NCBI RefSeq assembly: GCF_011440395.1
Contig: NZ_JAAOIX010000002.1
Location: 310,001 to 374,000, forward strand
From: Pseudomaricurvus alcaniphilus
GTDB lineage: Bacteria > Pseudomonadota > Gammaproteobacteria > Pseudomonadales > Cellvibrionaceae
Length of the DNA stretch: 64,000 bases
Reading direction: 5' to 3'
Shown here piece after piece: positions 55,833-64,000 of the stretch; within the stretch, counting starts at the first letter, position 1; each line of letters begins with the position of its first letter. The notes beneath the pieces were generated by a model. It searched no databases. It worked only from the letters and a program-made list of their open reading frames with translations, and was not told the origin of the DNA. Both the position numbers and the translations under genes were made by a program.

Positions 55833-56717
55833 TCAGACCTCAGCACCCTGCAGGCACTTCTCCACTTCCGAGATTACCGTAACAACCCTGTTCGGTGATG
55901 TTCTATTGGCGTGGGTGCCGATATAGAGGGTCTCGCTGACGGGATGCGCCAGCCGATGTGCGTTAACTTTTTTGATCTCTTTAAAAGCGCCGACCGCGTA
56001 GCCGGGTAGCACGGTAAAGCCCAGCCCCATACTTACCGGTTCCAGAATGAGATGGATCTGGTTGGAAAAGCCGGACTTCCGGAACTGACTGCTATTGCGA
56101 AACTGCGGGAAATTTACCCCCAGCAACTGGCCCGCATGATAGGCACCATCCGGGTGATCAACAAACCCCAACTCCACCAACTGATCCCAGCCGGGCTCGG
56201 TAACGCTGGCCGGCGTCACCAGCAGCAACTCCTCTTCTGCAACAGGTTTCAGGCTCACGTCGCTCACGGTCGCCAGGCGCGTCATCAGGCCCAAATCCAC
56301 TTTATGCTCCGCTATCATCCGCTCCACATCACTGTTCGGTGCAAAACGATATTCCACCACCAGTTTGGGATGCCGCTTCTGCAGACCCAACAAATGCGGA
56401 TAAAGCAGCAGGCCGACGCTCCCCGGTGACGCCACCTTGACGACCCCTTCATAAGCAGGGTCCTGGGTAATCCTGGTCTCCAGGTCAGCCAGCGAAAGGA
56501 TCAATTGCTGGCCCTCCCGGTAGAGGCGCTCACCGGTGCTGGTAAGGGTAAAGCGTTTCCCCTGCCTGACCAGTAGCGGCTGCCCCAGGTACTCTTCAAG
56601 CTTGCGCACATGCTGGCTCACACCAGACTGGGTCATGTGCAGATCTGCGGCGGTGCGGGTGAAATGGCCGACCTCAACAAGTGTACAAAAGCTGCGCAAC
56701 CAGACGGGATTAATCAT
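55833..56717 (-). CDS. LysR-family transcriptional regulator (second)
   Basis: A 294-residue regulator with the N-terminal helix-turn-helix NPVWLRSFCTLVEVGHFTRTAADLHMTQSGVSQHVRKLEEYLGQPLLVRQGKRFTLT and a periplasmic-binding-like effector domain. It is divergent from the VOC gene at 56813, with 95 bases between them; that gene is its probable target. It converges with the previous LysR gene. The two regulators are clearly different in sequence and not a recent duplication. Confidence 0.94.
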   Translation of the reverse strand: MINPVWLRSFCTLVEVGHFTRTAADLHMTQSGVSQHVRKLEEYLGQPLLVRQGKRFTLTSTGERLYREGQQLILSLADLETRITQDPAYEGVVKVASPGSVGLLLYPHLLGLQKRHPKLVVEYRFAPNSDVERMIAEHKVDLGLMTRLATVSDVSLKPVAEEELLLVTPASVTEPGWDQLVELGFVDHPDGAYHAGQLLGVNFPQFRNSSQFRKSGFSNQIHLILEPVSMGLGFTVLPGYAVGAFKEIKKVNAHRLAHPVSETLYIGTHANRTSPNRVVTVISEVEKCLQGAEV

Positions 56718-56812
56718 TACAGTTCGTACTCAATATGATTTCAAATGATAATTTTACCTAATACACGCGGTTGTGTAACCTGTAAACATCATCAATAAAG
56801 GGGCACCAAATC

Positions 56813-57313
56813 ATGAGCAAGGCATACCCACGCAGCTTTTCACACATAGGCATATCCGTTCCCGACCTGGAAGCCGCGGTTAAGTTCTACACCGAGGTAA
56901 TGGGCTGGTATTTAATTATGGAACCCACTGAAATCGTCGAAGACGACAGCCCGATTGGCGCAATGTGTACCGACGTATTTGGCGCCAACTGGGAAAAATT
57001 CCGCATTGCACACCTGTCAACCGGTGACCGCATTGGCGTTGAACTGTTTCAGTTTAAAGACCAGGTGAACCCTGAGAACAACTTTGAATACTGGAAAACC
57101 GGCGTATTTCACTTTTGCGTGCAAGACCCGAATGTAGAAGAGCTGGCGGAGAAGATTGTCGCGGCCGGCGGTAAAAAGCGCATGCCTGCACCGCGTTATT
57201 ACTACCCCGACAAAAAGCCCTATCGAATGATCTATATGGAAGACCCGTTTGGCAATATCCTGGAAATCTACAGCCACAGCTACGAACTGATCTATAGCGA
57301 AGGGGCGTATTAA
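56813..57313 (+). CDS. VOC family protein (glyoxalase/dioxygenase fold)
   Basis: A 166-residue vicinal-oxygen-chelate protein, reading SFSHIGISVPDLEAAVKFYTEVMGW at the start and YMEDPFGNILEIYSHSYE at the end. Metal-ligand candidates are His in FSHIGIS, His in VFHFCVQD and Glu in NILEIYS, so metal binding is likely. The activity could be a lyase, dioxygenase or isomerase and cannot be assigned. Its divergent LysR neighbour suggests substrate-induced expression. Confidence 0.9.
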   Translation: MSKAYPRSFSHIGISVPDLEAAVKFYTEVMGWYLIMEPTEIVEDDSPIGAMCTDVFGANWEKFRIAHLSTGDRIGVELFQFKDQVNPENNFEYWKTGVFHFCVQDPNVEELAEKIVAAGGKKRMPAPRYYYPDKKPYRMIYMEDPFGNILEIYSHSYELIYSEGAY

Positions 57314-57345
57314 CAGACGCTTAATTAGCAGGCAAGCGGGACCAA

Positions 57346-57708
57346 TCAAACACCCTGGCGATCCGACCATACCGCGAGCTCATTGCCACTGGGCTCGGTA
57401 AAATGAAAACGGCGGCCGCCAGGGAACGGAAAGATCGGTCTGGTTACTACGCCACCGGCCGCCTCTACGTCAGCCAGGGTTTGTTCGAGGTCTTCGCTGT
57501 AAAATACCAGTAGCGCAGCCCCCTGCCCGGTAACCGATTTCAGGTCAGACTGGTAAAAGCCACCGTCGAGCCCCTCACCGGAAAAGGCGGTATATTCCGG
57601 CCCGTAGTCGATAAACGACCAGGCAAACGCCTTATGAAAAAAATCTTTCGTCGCGGCGATGTTTTGCGCGGGGAACTCAACGTAGTTCAACTTTCCATGC
57701 TCTGGCAC
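57346..57708 (-). CDS. VOC family protein (short, antibiotic-resistance-like fold)
   Basis: A 120-residue single VOC module: MPEHGKLNYVEFPAQNIAATKDFFHKAFAWSF opens the first beta-alpha-beta-beta-beta unit, and RRFHFTEPSGNELAVWSD ends the second. The family includes many uncharacterised stress proteins related to glyoxalase and bleomycin-binding proteins. It converges with the longer VOC gene; the two are different in length and sequence. Confidence 0.9.
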   Translation of the reverse strand: MPEHGKLNYVEFPAQNIAATKDFFHKAFAWSFIDYGPEYTAFSGEGLDGGFYQSDLKSVTGQGAALLVFYSEDLEQTLADVEAAGGVVTRPIFPFPGGRRFHFTEPSGNELAVWSDRQGV

Positions 57709-57805
57709 ATCTCTCTCCCAAAACTGATTAACAATGAAGCGACCCCAGTTAGCCGCCGGCTATAGCTCAGCAATCTTTCTCCAGAAGTCAGACCAGCTAT
57801 CAATC

Positions 57806-58762
57806 TTACGCCTTATTCATGCCACTAACCTTCAGAAGCTCGGCATTGGTCGGGTATTTCTCCAGCAACTCAACCAGCTTCCTGGCGCCCTCAACCGGTT
57901 TGAGGTGGGTAAGTGCCCTGCGCACCGCTCTGGCGCTCTCGATCTCGCTCGGTTTAAGAAGTAGCTCCTCGCGACGAGTACTGCTTTTGGCAATATCCAG
58001 CGCGGGAAAGATCCGCTGGTTGGCGACATCCCGCGACAGGACCAGCTCCATATTACCCGTGCCTTTGAACTCCTCAAAGATCACCTGGTCCATGCGGCTG
58101 CCGGTATCGACGAGCACAGTCGCCAGGATAGTAAGCGAGCCACCATTCTCAATCTTCCTGGCCGCCCCAAACAGCTTTCTTGGGATTTCCATGGCCCTGG
58201 CATCTACCCCGCCCGACATGGTGCGGCCACTGCTCTTTCGCTCTGCATTGTGTACCCGTGAAAGCCTGGTGAGAGAGTCGATCACAATCATAACATCGCG
58301 GCCTTCGCCGGCCTCCTTGCGAGCGGTACTGAGAAGGTCATTGGCCACACGGATGTGTTGCTCATAGCTCTCATCCGAGGAAGAGGCGTGCACCTCAGCC
58401 GGCACGCTGCGCTTGAAATCAGTCACTTCTTCCGGTCGCTCATCAATGAGCAGCGCATAGAGCTTTATCTGCGGATAGGCTTGCCCTACGGCCTGGCAAA
58501 TATGTTTTAAAATGGTGGTTTTCCCGGAGCCCGGTGGAGCAACAATCAACCCTCTCTGCCCCATGCCGATTGGCGTAAGCAAATCCATTGCCCGAACAGT
58601 GAGCTGCTGAGAGCCTGATTCCAACCGAATGCACTCGGTAGGATTGATGGCGACCCCATTGGCAAAGCTTTTGTGCGGGTCATCACCGGATGCGCCCGCC
58701 CCATCGGCCTGATTGGCGCCTTTATTTCTTTTCACTTTCAAACTTAACGTTTTTTTCGTCAT
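57806..58762 (-). CDS. Truncated Rho-like ATPase lacking the RNA-binding domain
   Basis: A 318-residue paralogue of transcription terminator Rho that starts at the motor domain. E. coli Rho has 419 residues with an N-terminal helix bundle and cold-shock-like RNA-binding domain; here these are replaced by a 35-residue basic/Gly-rich leader (SLKVKRNKGANQADGAGAS). The motor is intact: Walker A APPGSGKT (75-82), Walker B IVIDS with D162, the GGVDARAMEIPRKLFGAARK Q/R-loop region, FKGTGNMELVLSR and Arg244/Arg250 as finger candidates. It probably hydrolyses ATP in a hexamer. Whether it terminates transcription, modulates the main Rho or does something else is unknown. Confidence 0.9.
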   Translation of the reverse strand: MTKKTLSLKVKRNKGANQADGAGASGDDPHKSFANGVAINPTECIRLESGSQQLTVRAMDLLTPIGMGQRGLIVAPPGSGKTTILKHICQAVGQAYPQIKLYALLIDERPEEVTDFKRSVPAEVHASSSDESYEQHIRVANDLLSTARKEAGEGRDVMIVIDSLTRLSRVHNAERKSSGRTMSGGVDARAMEIPRKLFGAARKIENGGSLTILATVLVDTGSRMDQVIFEEFKGTGNMELVLSRDVANQRIFPALDIAKSSTRREELLLKPSEIESARAVRRALTHLKPVEGARKLVELLEKYPTNAELLKVSGMNKA

Positions 58763-58854
58763 GATACTGGTCTATCGCTTAAGAGAATTGGGTATTTGTC
58801 GAACTGGTTACGAAGCCAGGGGAGGTTGACTAAGGCGGTATTATTGGACGGACG

Positions 58855-59616
58855 CTAACTGCAAACTATCCCCTGTAGCGCCTGGTCTATTTGCACTCTG
58901 GCCATATCAAAGATATCTGGCCTGGAGTTGCTCAAAGCGACCGAAAGCTCAGTGCAAGCAATAACGACGGGAGCCAACTCGCTGTAGTGAGTTAGCAGTC
59001 TATCAAACACACCCAGTTCTTGCGCTGTTTCTTTGTGGCAATAAACCCGCTGCCTGAGTGTATCGATGGCGCGCATATCACCTGGCTGCGGGCGAATAAT
59101 GGCGATTCCTGACTCGGTAAACTGTTTGGTCAACGCCGGGGATTGCATACTGTAGTGAGATCCGAACAGTACGATCCTGTCGCAGCCCGATTGTTGCAGC
59201 TGCTCAATTGTCCTGGATACAGGGTGAATGATATTCAGCGACTCTAGCGCCAAATCACCCTGCAAGCGATCATAGCATTCGTGCAGGGTAATATTGGGAA
59301 TAATAATTTGCGCAACGGATAGCTTCGCCAGTGCTTGCAGCCAGTTTTTGAGTGCGGGCTCCAAATCCGACCATTTATCGGGCAGATGGGGGTTGAATTC
59401 ATCAAAGTTGCTATTTAGCAAAATCAGGGGGCAGGTACTATCACCACCGAACTTGCGATTATAACCGGCGTTCAACTGCTCGATATAGAAAAGCGTAGAT
59501 CGACTACCCAGGCCCAGCACTCCTAACGGAGCAGACGAACGGAAAGAAGCTACGGAGCCTTTTTCCTTGCCGCTTGATTTGTGCTCTCGATGCTCTCCCG
59601 TGTCAGCCATAGCCAC
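58855..59616 (-). CDS. Aspartate/glutamate racemase family protein with altered first Cys motif
   Basis: A 253-residue protein of the Asp/Glu racemase superfamily. The second catalytic motif is normal (VVIACTELSVAL), but the first, normally PCNTAH, reads IPNITLHECYD, so the first Cys is Asn; a Cys four residues later might not substitute. N-terminal LGVLGLGSRSTLFYIEQLN fits the family. A 25-residue charged extension precedes the domain. Such one-Cys members can be lyases, decarboxylases or one-way racemases. Substrate is unknown. It lies upstream of the Rho-like gene on the same strand. Confidence 0.8.
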   Translation of the reverse strand: MAMADTGEHREHKSSGKEKGSVASFRSSAPLGVLGLGSRSTLFYIEQLNAGYNRKFGGDSTCPLILLNSNFDEFNPHLPDKWSDLEPALKNWLQALAKLSVAQIIIPNITLHECYDRLQGDLALESLNIIHPVSRTIEQLQQSGCDRIVLFGSHYSMQSPALTKQFTESGIAIIRPQPGDMRAIDTLRQRVYCHKETAQELGVFDRLLTHYSELAPVVIACTELSVALSNSRPDIFDMARVQIDQALQGIVCS

Positions 59617-59713
59617 TGCACATAAAATTGTTTCCTAGTTACGCCTATGAATAAGCCAGCTATCGGCGATAGTAAACATATACCCTGTAGCCCTTGGGAC
59701 AGTAGCTTTGCTC

Positions 59714-59822
59714 CCGGCCTGGCTCCAGGGACTTGCTTTCAAGACTCGCCGAGGTTCCATCCATGGAGGCTCCACGACAGCATCCCTGCTGTCGAGGGTC
59801 TTGAAAGCAAGCCCCCGAAGCC
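59714..59822 (-). repeat. 109-bp dispersed palindromic repeat, copy 2
   Basis: The reverse complement matches 36302-36410 across the same 109 bases, with a few differences in the inner loop (CAGCAGGG for CAGCATGG, and a changed stretch near ATGGATGG). The 14-bp outer arms and the CGACAGCA/TGCTGTCG hairpin are conserved, so base pairing is maintained while unpaired positions vary. It lies between the racemase and egtD genes. Confidence 0.85.
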
Positions 59823-59883
59823 AGACCTAACATAGTGCCGGCTGCACGCCCCTTAGCTTAGATGGTAATTGGGAATTGTTTTG

Positions 59884-60831
59884 TTAATCCCTGTTCAGCA
59901 GATAGTCTGCAAAGTAATTGGCTTTATCCGTAAACCTGGCGGTTATAAAAAAATCGGTTTCCTCTAAAATATCATTCAAAATATCATCATTATATTTACG
60001 GGAAATTTCCGTAAGAATTTTCTCCCCAGCGCCAAAATGATAGGACGTCCCGGTCGCTTTAATCTCGACCAACTGCTCGCAATTGCTCATCAAATAGCTT
60101 TTGGCGATACCGTCGCTCTCGTGGTATTCCGGCGCGTGTTCAAACCCATCAAGATCAAAGGAGCCACCCAACTCGGTATTTATGCGTTGCAGCAGATTAA
60201 GATTAAAGGCTCGGGTGATGCCGCGCTCATCGTTATAGGCAGGCAAGACGATATCGGCAGATTTAAGCAAATCTGCACCCAGCAGCAATTTGTCATCCTT
60301 ACTCAAGTTGGCACCTAGCTGGTACAGAAAACGAGCGGCGAGTGCGTCACTCATATTGCCAATATTGGAACCGAGAAAAAGCACAATTTTGGGATGATGG
60401 CTATCTTTTACCGACCCCAACATATCGAAATAGTCGCCATGTTTTGGTTTGACAGACACCTGGGGCAAATTTTTCTGCAATGATTGCTCAAGCTTGTCTA
60501 ACGCGTTTTTCGAAAAGTCGACTGGCATATACTCGTATTGATACCCCTCCTGGCTGAGCACCTCAAGCAGCTTACGAGTTTTGGTACCGTCGCCTGGTCC
60601 CAACTCAATCAACTCAAAATAAACGTCCTTATCGGTCTGGAATGACTCTACCAGCGCCTGGGTTTGATCACTGAATATTTCCATTTCACTGCGGGTCAGG
60701 TAATACTCTGGCATCTTCATAATTTGCACAAACAGCGCATCGCCCTTTTCATCATAGAAGTATTTTGAGGGCAGTGTTTTTTCAGCTTTACTCAAACCAG
60801 CATCAACATCTTTGGCAAATTGATCAATCAT
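59884..60831 (-). CDS. egtD: L-histidine N-alpha-methyltransferase EgtD
   Basis: Trimethylates histidine to hercynine with three SAM, the first step of ergothioneine synthesis. Family marks are LPSKYFYDEKGDALFVQIMKMPEYYLTRSE, the SAM site ELGPGDGTKTRKLL and FLGSNIGNMSDALAARFL. At 315 residues it has normal length. Codon use is more AT-rich than the core genes nearby, as is egtB, which might indicate a different origin. It is 38 bases downstream of egtB, so the two form an operon. Confidence 0.95.
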   Translation of the reverse strand: MIDQFAKDVDAGLSKAEKTLPSKYFYDEKGDALFVQIMKMPEYYLTRSEMEIFSDQTQALVESFQTDKDVYFELIELGPGDGTKTRKLLEVLSQEGYQYEYMPVDFSKNALDKLEQSLQKNLPQVSVKPKHGDYFDMLGSVKDSHHPKIVLFLGSNIGNMSDALAARFLYQLGANLSKDDKLLLGADLLKSADIVLPAYNDERGITRAFNLNLLQRINTELGGSFDLDGFEHAPEYHESDGIAKSYLMSNCEQLVEIKATGTSYHFGAGEKILTEISRKYNDDILNDILEETDFFITARFTDKANYFADYLLNRD

Positions 60832-60869
60832 CTCGTTTACGTCGTCCTTAATATTTTCATCCAGGCAGT

Positions 60870-62027
60870 TTATTTAACCAAACGAATGCCGGAATATTGC
60901 CACTGGAAATGCGGCTGGAAAAAATTCCGGTAAGTGGCTCGCGAGTGGTTTTGTGTGGTTGCAGCCGAGGCGCCGCGCAAAACCATTTGGTTGACCATAA
61001 ACTTGCCATTGTATTCTCCAACAGCGCCCTCGCTCACGCTAAACCCCGGATACGCCTGGTAAGCTGATGAAGTCCACTCCCAGCGCAGCCCCCAATCAAA
61101 TTGGGGTGATGCAACCTCCCATTCAAACTCGGTGGCCAGGCGCATATTTTTCCAGTTAGCAAAAGCATTAGCTTCGTAATACGAGACGTGCGCCAAAATG
61201 GCCTTCTTATCAACCGGCTTTAAGCCTGCCAGGGTGTAGTAATGCCATTGTCCTTCAATGTTTGTCCAATACAAAGGGCAGTTAATTTGATTAGCACACA
61301 GCCATGTCCAACCGTCGTCCAGCCAATAGCTAAATGTGTTGTAGCCGCCGCTTTCCATAAACTCTATATATTCACCGTTGGTAACCAGAGAGGCCGCTAT
61401 CTCAAAACCTTGCAGATAGACCTTATGGCGTTCGCGCTCATTATCAAAACAAAAGCTATCGCCCCCATGACCAACTTCGTAGGTGCCTGGCTCGACTGCC
61501 AGCCATTGCCTGCCATCTGGAATAACGCTGTTGCGATCAGCAACAAGATTGCAGTCTTGTCGATACACGGGGCATAGAGGATTTAACGCCAGGGTGTATT
61601 TCAGGTCCGTCAACAACAATTCCTGATGCTGCTGCTCATGATTTATACCCAGTGTCACTAGCGCCTTGACTGTGCCAGGAATATCTTCAGCGAGTAAACG
61701 CTGGATGTATTTATCCACATAGTGCCGGTATTGATACACCTGCTCAACAGTTGGCCGTGTGATGATGCCACGTTGAGCTCGAACGGCTTTTTCACCCACG
61801 CTCTGGTAATAGCTATTAAAAAGATAGCCAAAATGCGCATCGAACACGGCATAATCCGCAACGAACTTCGTCAGGATCATCTCTTCAAAAAACCAGGTGG
61901 TGTGCGCCAAATGCCATTTTGGCGGGCTGGTGAATTCAACCGCCTGCGGAATATAGTCCTCAATATTTAACGGGGCACAGAGAGACTCGGTGTATTTCCG
62001 TGTTTGTTGATATAGGGCTAATAGCAT
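60870..62027 (-). CDS. egtB: Ergothioneine biosynthesis sulfoxide synthase EgtB
   Basis: Non-haem iron enzyme that joins hercynine to a thiol (gamma-glutamylcysteine or cysteine) and forms the sulfoxide. The DinB-type iron domain carries HLAHTTWFFEE (His42) and INHEQQHQELLL (His130, His134). The formylglycine-enzyme-like domain ends in YRNFFQPHFQWQYSGIRLVK, as in EgtB. At 385 residues it is slightly short, and the usual GGSCATP segment reads GASAATT, a minor deviation. It is upstream of egtD in one operon. EgtC and EgtE are not visible, as in many bacteria with the two-gene system. Confidence 0.93.
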   Translation of the reverse strand: MLLALYQQTRKYTESLCAPLNIEDYIPQAVEFTSPPKWHLAHTTWFFEEMILTKFVADYAVFDAHFGYLFNSYYQSVGEKAVRAQRGIITRPTVEQVYQYRHYVDKYIQRLLAEDIPGTVKALVTLGINHEQQHQELLLTDLKYTLALNPLCPVYRQDCNLVADRNSVIPDGRQWLAVEPGTYEVGHGGDSFCFDNERERHKVYLQGFEIAASLVTNGEYIEFMESGGYNTFSYWLDDGWTWLCANQINCPLYWTNIEGQWHYYTLAGLKPVDKKAILAHVSYYEANAFANWKNMRLATEFEWEVASPQFDWGLRWEWTSSAYQAYPGFSVSEGAVGEYNGKFMVNQMVLRGASAATTQNHSRATYRNFFQPHFQWQYSGIRLVK

Positions 62028-62549
62028 AGGGCCAGACCTTGGAAATTATATGGTACCTGGAAGTTTACCCGGCTCAGTAACGCCGCTTGAATTCAGGGTA
62101 GCTATATGTTACCAATACTCTAAAGCACCAGCGAACTCAAGGCGTGGGTCGCTCCCATCCGATTGTGCGTCAACCGGAACGTTGCATTATTGTCGAAAGT
62201 CTTATTTTGTCGTAAATATCGACCGCATAATAACCAAGGACTAATGTAAGAAAATTACACTGTTTGACTGAGGCCATGCATTTTCACAGTGCCATAATCC
62301 GTTGACTTCAGCCAGCAAGTTAAACTGTTGATTTACCCCTCGGTAATATACCGTACCTCAACATTTTCCTGCCTACTTGGGCGGAGTCAATCAATGCCTG
62401 TATAAAGCGGTTCTACGACATTATTATCTGGTGCACCATTCATTTACTTTGCTTTCGCCTACTGGGGCCTGAGACGCGCCAAATCACTGCTGAAATCCGC
62501 CACAGCCATGGCCGCTAATACAATAACACCCACGAATTAAGAGGTTGTC
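62028..62549. other. 522-base gap between egtB and the polyol dehydrogenase gene
   Basis: Divergent promoter region. The part near 62040-62350 is AT-rich and non-coding. 62440-62520 has an open frame (FIYFAFAYWGLRRAKSLLK) resembling the end of a membrane carrier, but it is too short and frameshifted to call. No repeat or hairpin stands out. Confidence 0.45.
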
Positions 62550-64000
62550 ATGAAGGACATTATAGAGCTCAAACAGGAGAGCCTGGCCCTCCTCGCCGGC
62601 AAAGTCGCCTGCCCATCCTATGACCGGAACAAGGTCAAGGCAGGCATCGTCCATATTGGGGTCGGTGGCTTCCATCGCTCCCACGAAGCCTATTACACCG
62701 ACGCGCTGATGAATGAAACCGGCGACTGCAGCTGGGGTATCTGTGGCGTGGGTCTGCGAGAAGACGACCGCAAGATGCGCGATATCCTAAAGGCCCAGGA
62801 TTACCTGTACGCGCTGATTGTGAGGCACCCGGGGGGGAAAGTTGAAACTTCCATCATCGGCTCACTGGTGGATTTTCTGCTGAGCGGCGACAATCCAGGC
62901 GCCGTCATCGACAGGATGGCCAGTGCCGACACCAAAATCGTGTCACTGACGATCACCGAAGGTGGCTATAACTTTGATCCCGCCTCTGGTGAGTTCGAAT
63001 TTGGCAATCCGGATGTCCAGCACGACCTGGACAACCCCGCCCAGCCGAAGACGGTGTTTGGCTTCCTCACCGCGGCATTGAAGCAGCGCCGCACCGTAGG
63101 GCTGCCAGCCTTCACCGTCCAGTCGTGTGACAATATCCAGCACAACGGCGCCATGGCACGCAAGATGCTACTGGCCTTCGCCCACAAGCAAGACCCCGAG
63201 CTGGCCCGGTGGATCGAGAGAGAAGTATGCTTTCCCAACGCCATGGTGGATCGGATAACACCAGCGACAACGGCCGCGGATACCGCCTACCTGAGCAGCC
63301 AGGCAGGGTTCAAAGATGACTGGCCGGTCACCTGCGAGCCTTTTACCCAGTGGGTCATCGAAGACAACTTCAGCAATGGCAGGCCCGCGTGGGAGCATGT
63401 GGGGGCACAGTTTGTACCCGACGTTACCCCCTACGAAAAAATGAAAATACGCCTGCTCAATGCCGGGCATTCGGTGCTCGGCCTGCTCGGCTCGATCCAC
63501 GGGCACGAGACCATCGATGGCTGTGTCGCCGACCCGCTGTTCGCCACCTACCTGCGCGCGTTTATGGACAACGAGGCCACGCCCGTGCTCGACCCGGTAG
63601 AAGGGGTCGACCTGGATGCCTACAAGGACAGTTTGCTGCAGCGCTTTGGCAACCCCAACATCAAGGACAGCCTGGCACGCATCTGCCTGGAGAGCTCGGC
63701 CAAGCTGCCCAAGTTTTTGATCTCCACCATCCACGAAAACCTGACCCGGGGCGGCAGCATCAAATATGCCACCCTCGTAATCGCCGCATGGTGCCTCTAC
63801 AGCGACAAAGGCCGCAACCGGCATGGGGTCGAACTCAAAATCGTCGACCAGATGAAGACTGAACTGCATCAAGCGGCTGCCGGAACCAATGACGACCCAC
63901 TGTCCTTTCTGCGCCTGAAAAGCCTGTTTGGCGACCTGGCAAGCAACAAGGAATTTACTGCGCTGTATACGGAGATGGTGCAGGCCATCTACAAGGACCC
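62550..64000 (+). CDS. Mannitol dehydrogenase family polyol oxidoreductase (cut by right edge)
   Basis: NAD-dependent long-chain polyol dehydrogenase that interconverts a hexitol such as mannitol with a ketose, or acts on a hexuronate. N-terminal GIVHIGVGGFHRSHEAYYTD is the Rossmann entry, and the catalytic signature KIRLLNAGHSVLG (K-x4-N-x2-H) is near residue 300. About 483 codons are present, so only a few residues are missing at the window end. GAGG lies 6 bases before the ATG at 62550. Substrate (mannitol, arabinitol, fructuronate or tagaturonate) is not decidable without the neighbours beyond the edge. Confidence 0.93.
   Translation, partial: MKDIIELKQESLALLAGKVACPSYDRNKVKAGIVHIGVGGFHRSHEAYYTDALMNETGDCSWGICGVGLREDDRKMRDILKAQDYLYALIVRHPGGKVETSIIGSLVDFLLSGDNPGAVIDRMASADTKIVSLTITEGGYNFDPASGEFEFGNPDVQHDLDNPAQPKTVFGFLTAALKQRRTVGLPAFTVQSCDNIQHNGAMARKMLLAFAHKQDPELARWIEREVCFPNAMVDRITPATTAADTAYLSSQAGFKDDWPVTCEPFTQWVIEDNFSNGRPAWEHVGAQFVPDVTPYEKMKIRLLNAGHSVLGLLGSIHGHETIDGCVADPLFATYLRAFMDNEATPVLDPVEGVDLDAYKDSLLQRFGNPNIKDSLARICLESSAKLPKFLISTIHENLTRGGSIKYATLVIAAWCLYSDKGRNRHGVELKIVDQMKTELHQAAAGTNDDPLSFLRLKSLFGDLASNKEFTALYTEMVQAIYKD

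Noticed and set aside
62440-62523. Possible end of a sugar carrier upstream of the polyol dehydrogenase
   Set aside because: Only about 25 residues with a frameshift (FAFAYWG then PETRQITAEI in another frame); similarity to carrier C-termini is too weak to call a pseudogene.

Overview
The window is a GC-rich, gene-dense chromosomal segment of a marine-type gammaproteobacterium, probably Pseudomonadales in the broad sense (Cellvibrionales/Spongiibacteraceae-like). This is inferred from the Pseudomonas-type synteny HAD phosphatase / rppH / ptsP, the crc-pyrE divergent pair, the gshA-tex neighbourhood, a wax-ester synthase (WS/DGAT) family enzyme, a TonB-dependent receptor, and a polyol dehydrogenase. 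No transposase, integrase, rRNA or tRNA gene, or CRISPR array was found, although repeat-rich non-coding DNA is present.

Layout. 1-13.6 kb is core housekeeping: ptsP (cut by the left edge), rppH, a HAD phosphatase, an imelysin-like lipoprotein, an RlmI-like rRNA methyltransferase, acpH, gshA, tex, a DUF4124-like coiled-coil protein, pyrE, crc, cytochrome c5 and a Pcm-like methyltransferase. 13.6-26.7 kb is the most coherent accessory block. An AraC-type regulator diverges from seven co-directional genes: an alkyl-sulfatase lipoprotein, an Fe-dependent alcohol dehydrogenase, a WS/DGAT acyltransferase, a TonB-dependent receptor, a DUF1254 protein, an aldehyde dehydrogenase and an AMP-dependent acyl-CoA ligase. 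Together these could take up a sulfated long-chain alcohol, release the alcohol, oxidise it to fatty acid, activate it to acyl-CoA and store part of it as wax ester or triacylglycerol. This is inference, but every step has an enzyme.

26.7-31 kb holds an isochorismatase-like hydrolase, a membrane protein, a GFA-fold zinc protein and a secreted DUF1501/DUF1800 pair, followed by a decayed aldehyde-dehydrogenase gene. 31.4-35.4 kb is one exported protein of about 1320 residues built from RCC1-like, thrombospondin-type-3 and FG-GAP-like repeats. 35.6-40 kb holds an amber-interrupted small ORF, a GlsB-type stress protein, a second GFA protein and the katG-TIGR02450-DUF924 operon. 40.0-41.2 kb is non-coding and packed with three repeat families and a large palindrome. 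41.3-44.1 kb holds an RhlE-type helicase, two very short genes (a Lys-rich 40-residue protein and a YqaE/Pmp3 protein) and a cold-shock protein.

44.7-48.9 kb is a little-studied cluster: two DUF2589 proteins, an unknown protein, a membrane-anchored unknown and an FAD oxidoreductase. 48.9-50.4 kb holds an MlaC-like gene and a TetR gene with a double palindromic operator upstream. 50.5-57.7 kb is a run of a DUF3360-like transporter, NAD(P)-binding proteins, a DMT exporter, two LysR regulators and two VOC proteins. 57.8-62 kb holds a short Rho paralogue that keeps only the motor domain, an atypical Asp/Glu racemase and egtD/egtB for ergothioneine. The window ends inside a mannitol-dehydrogenase family gene. 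A 109-bp palindromic repeat occurs twice in opposite orientation (36.3 and 59.7 kb).
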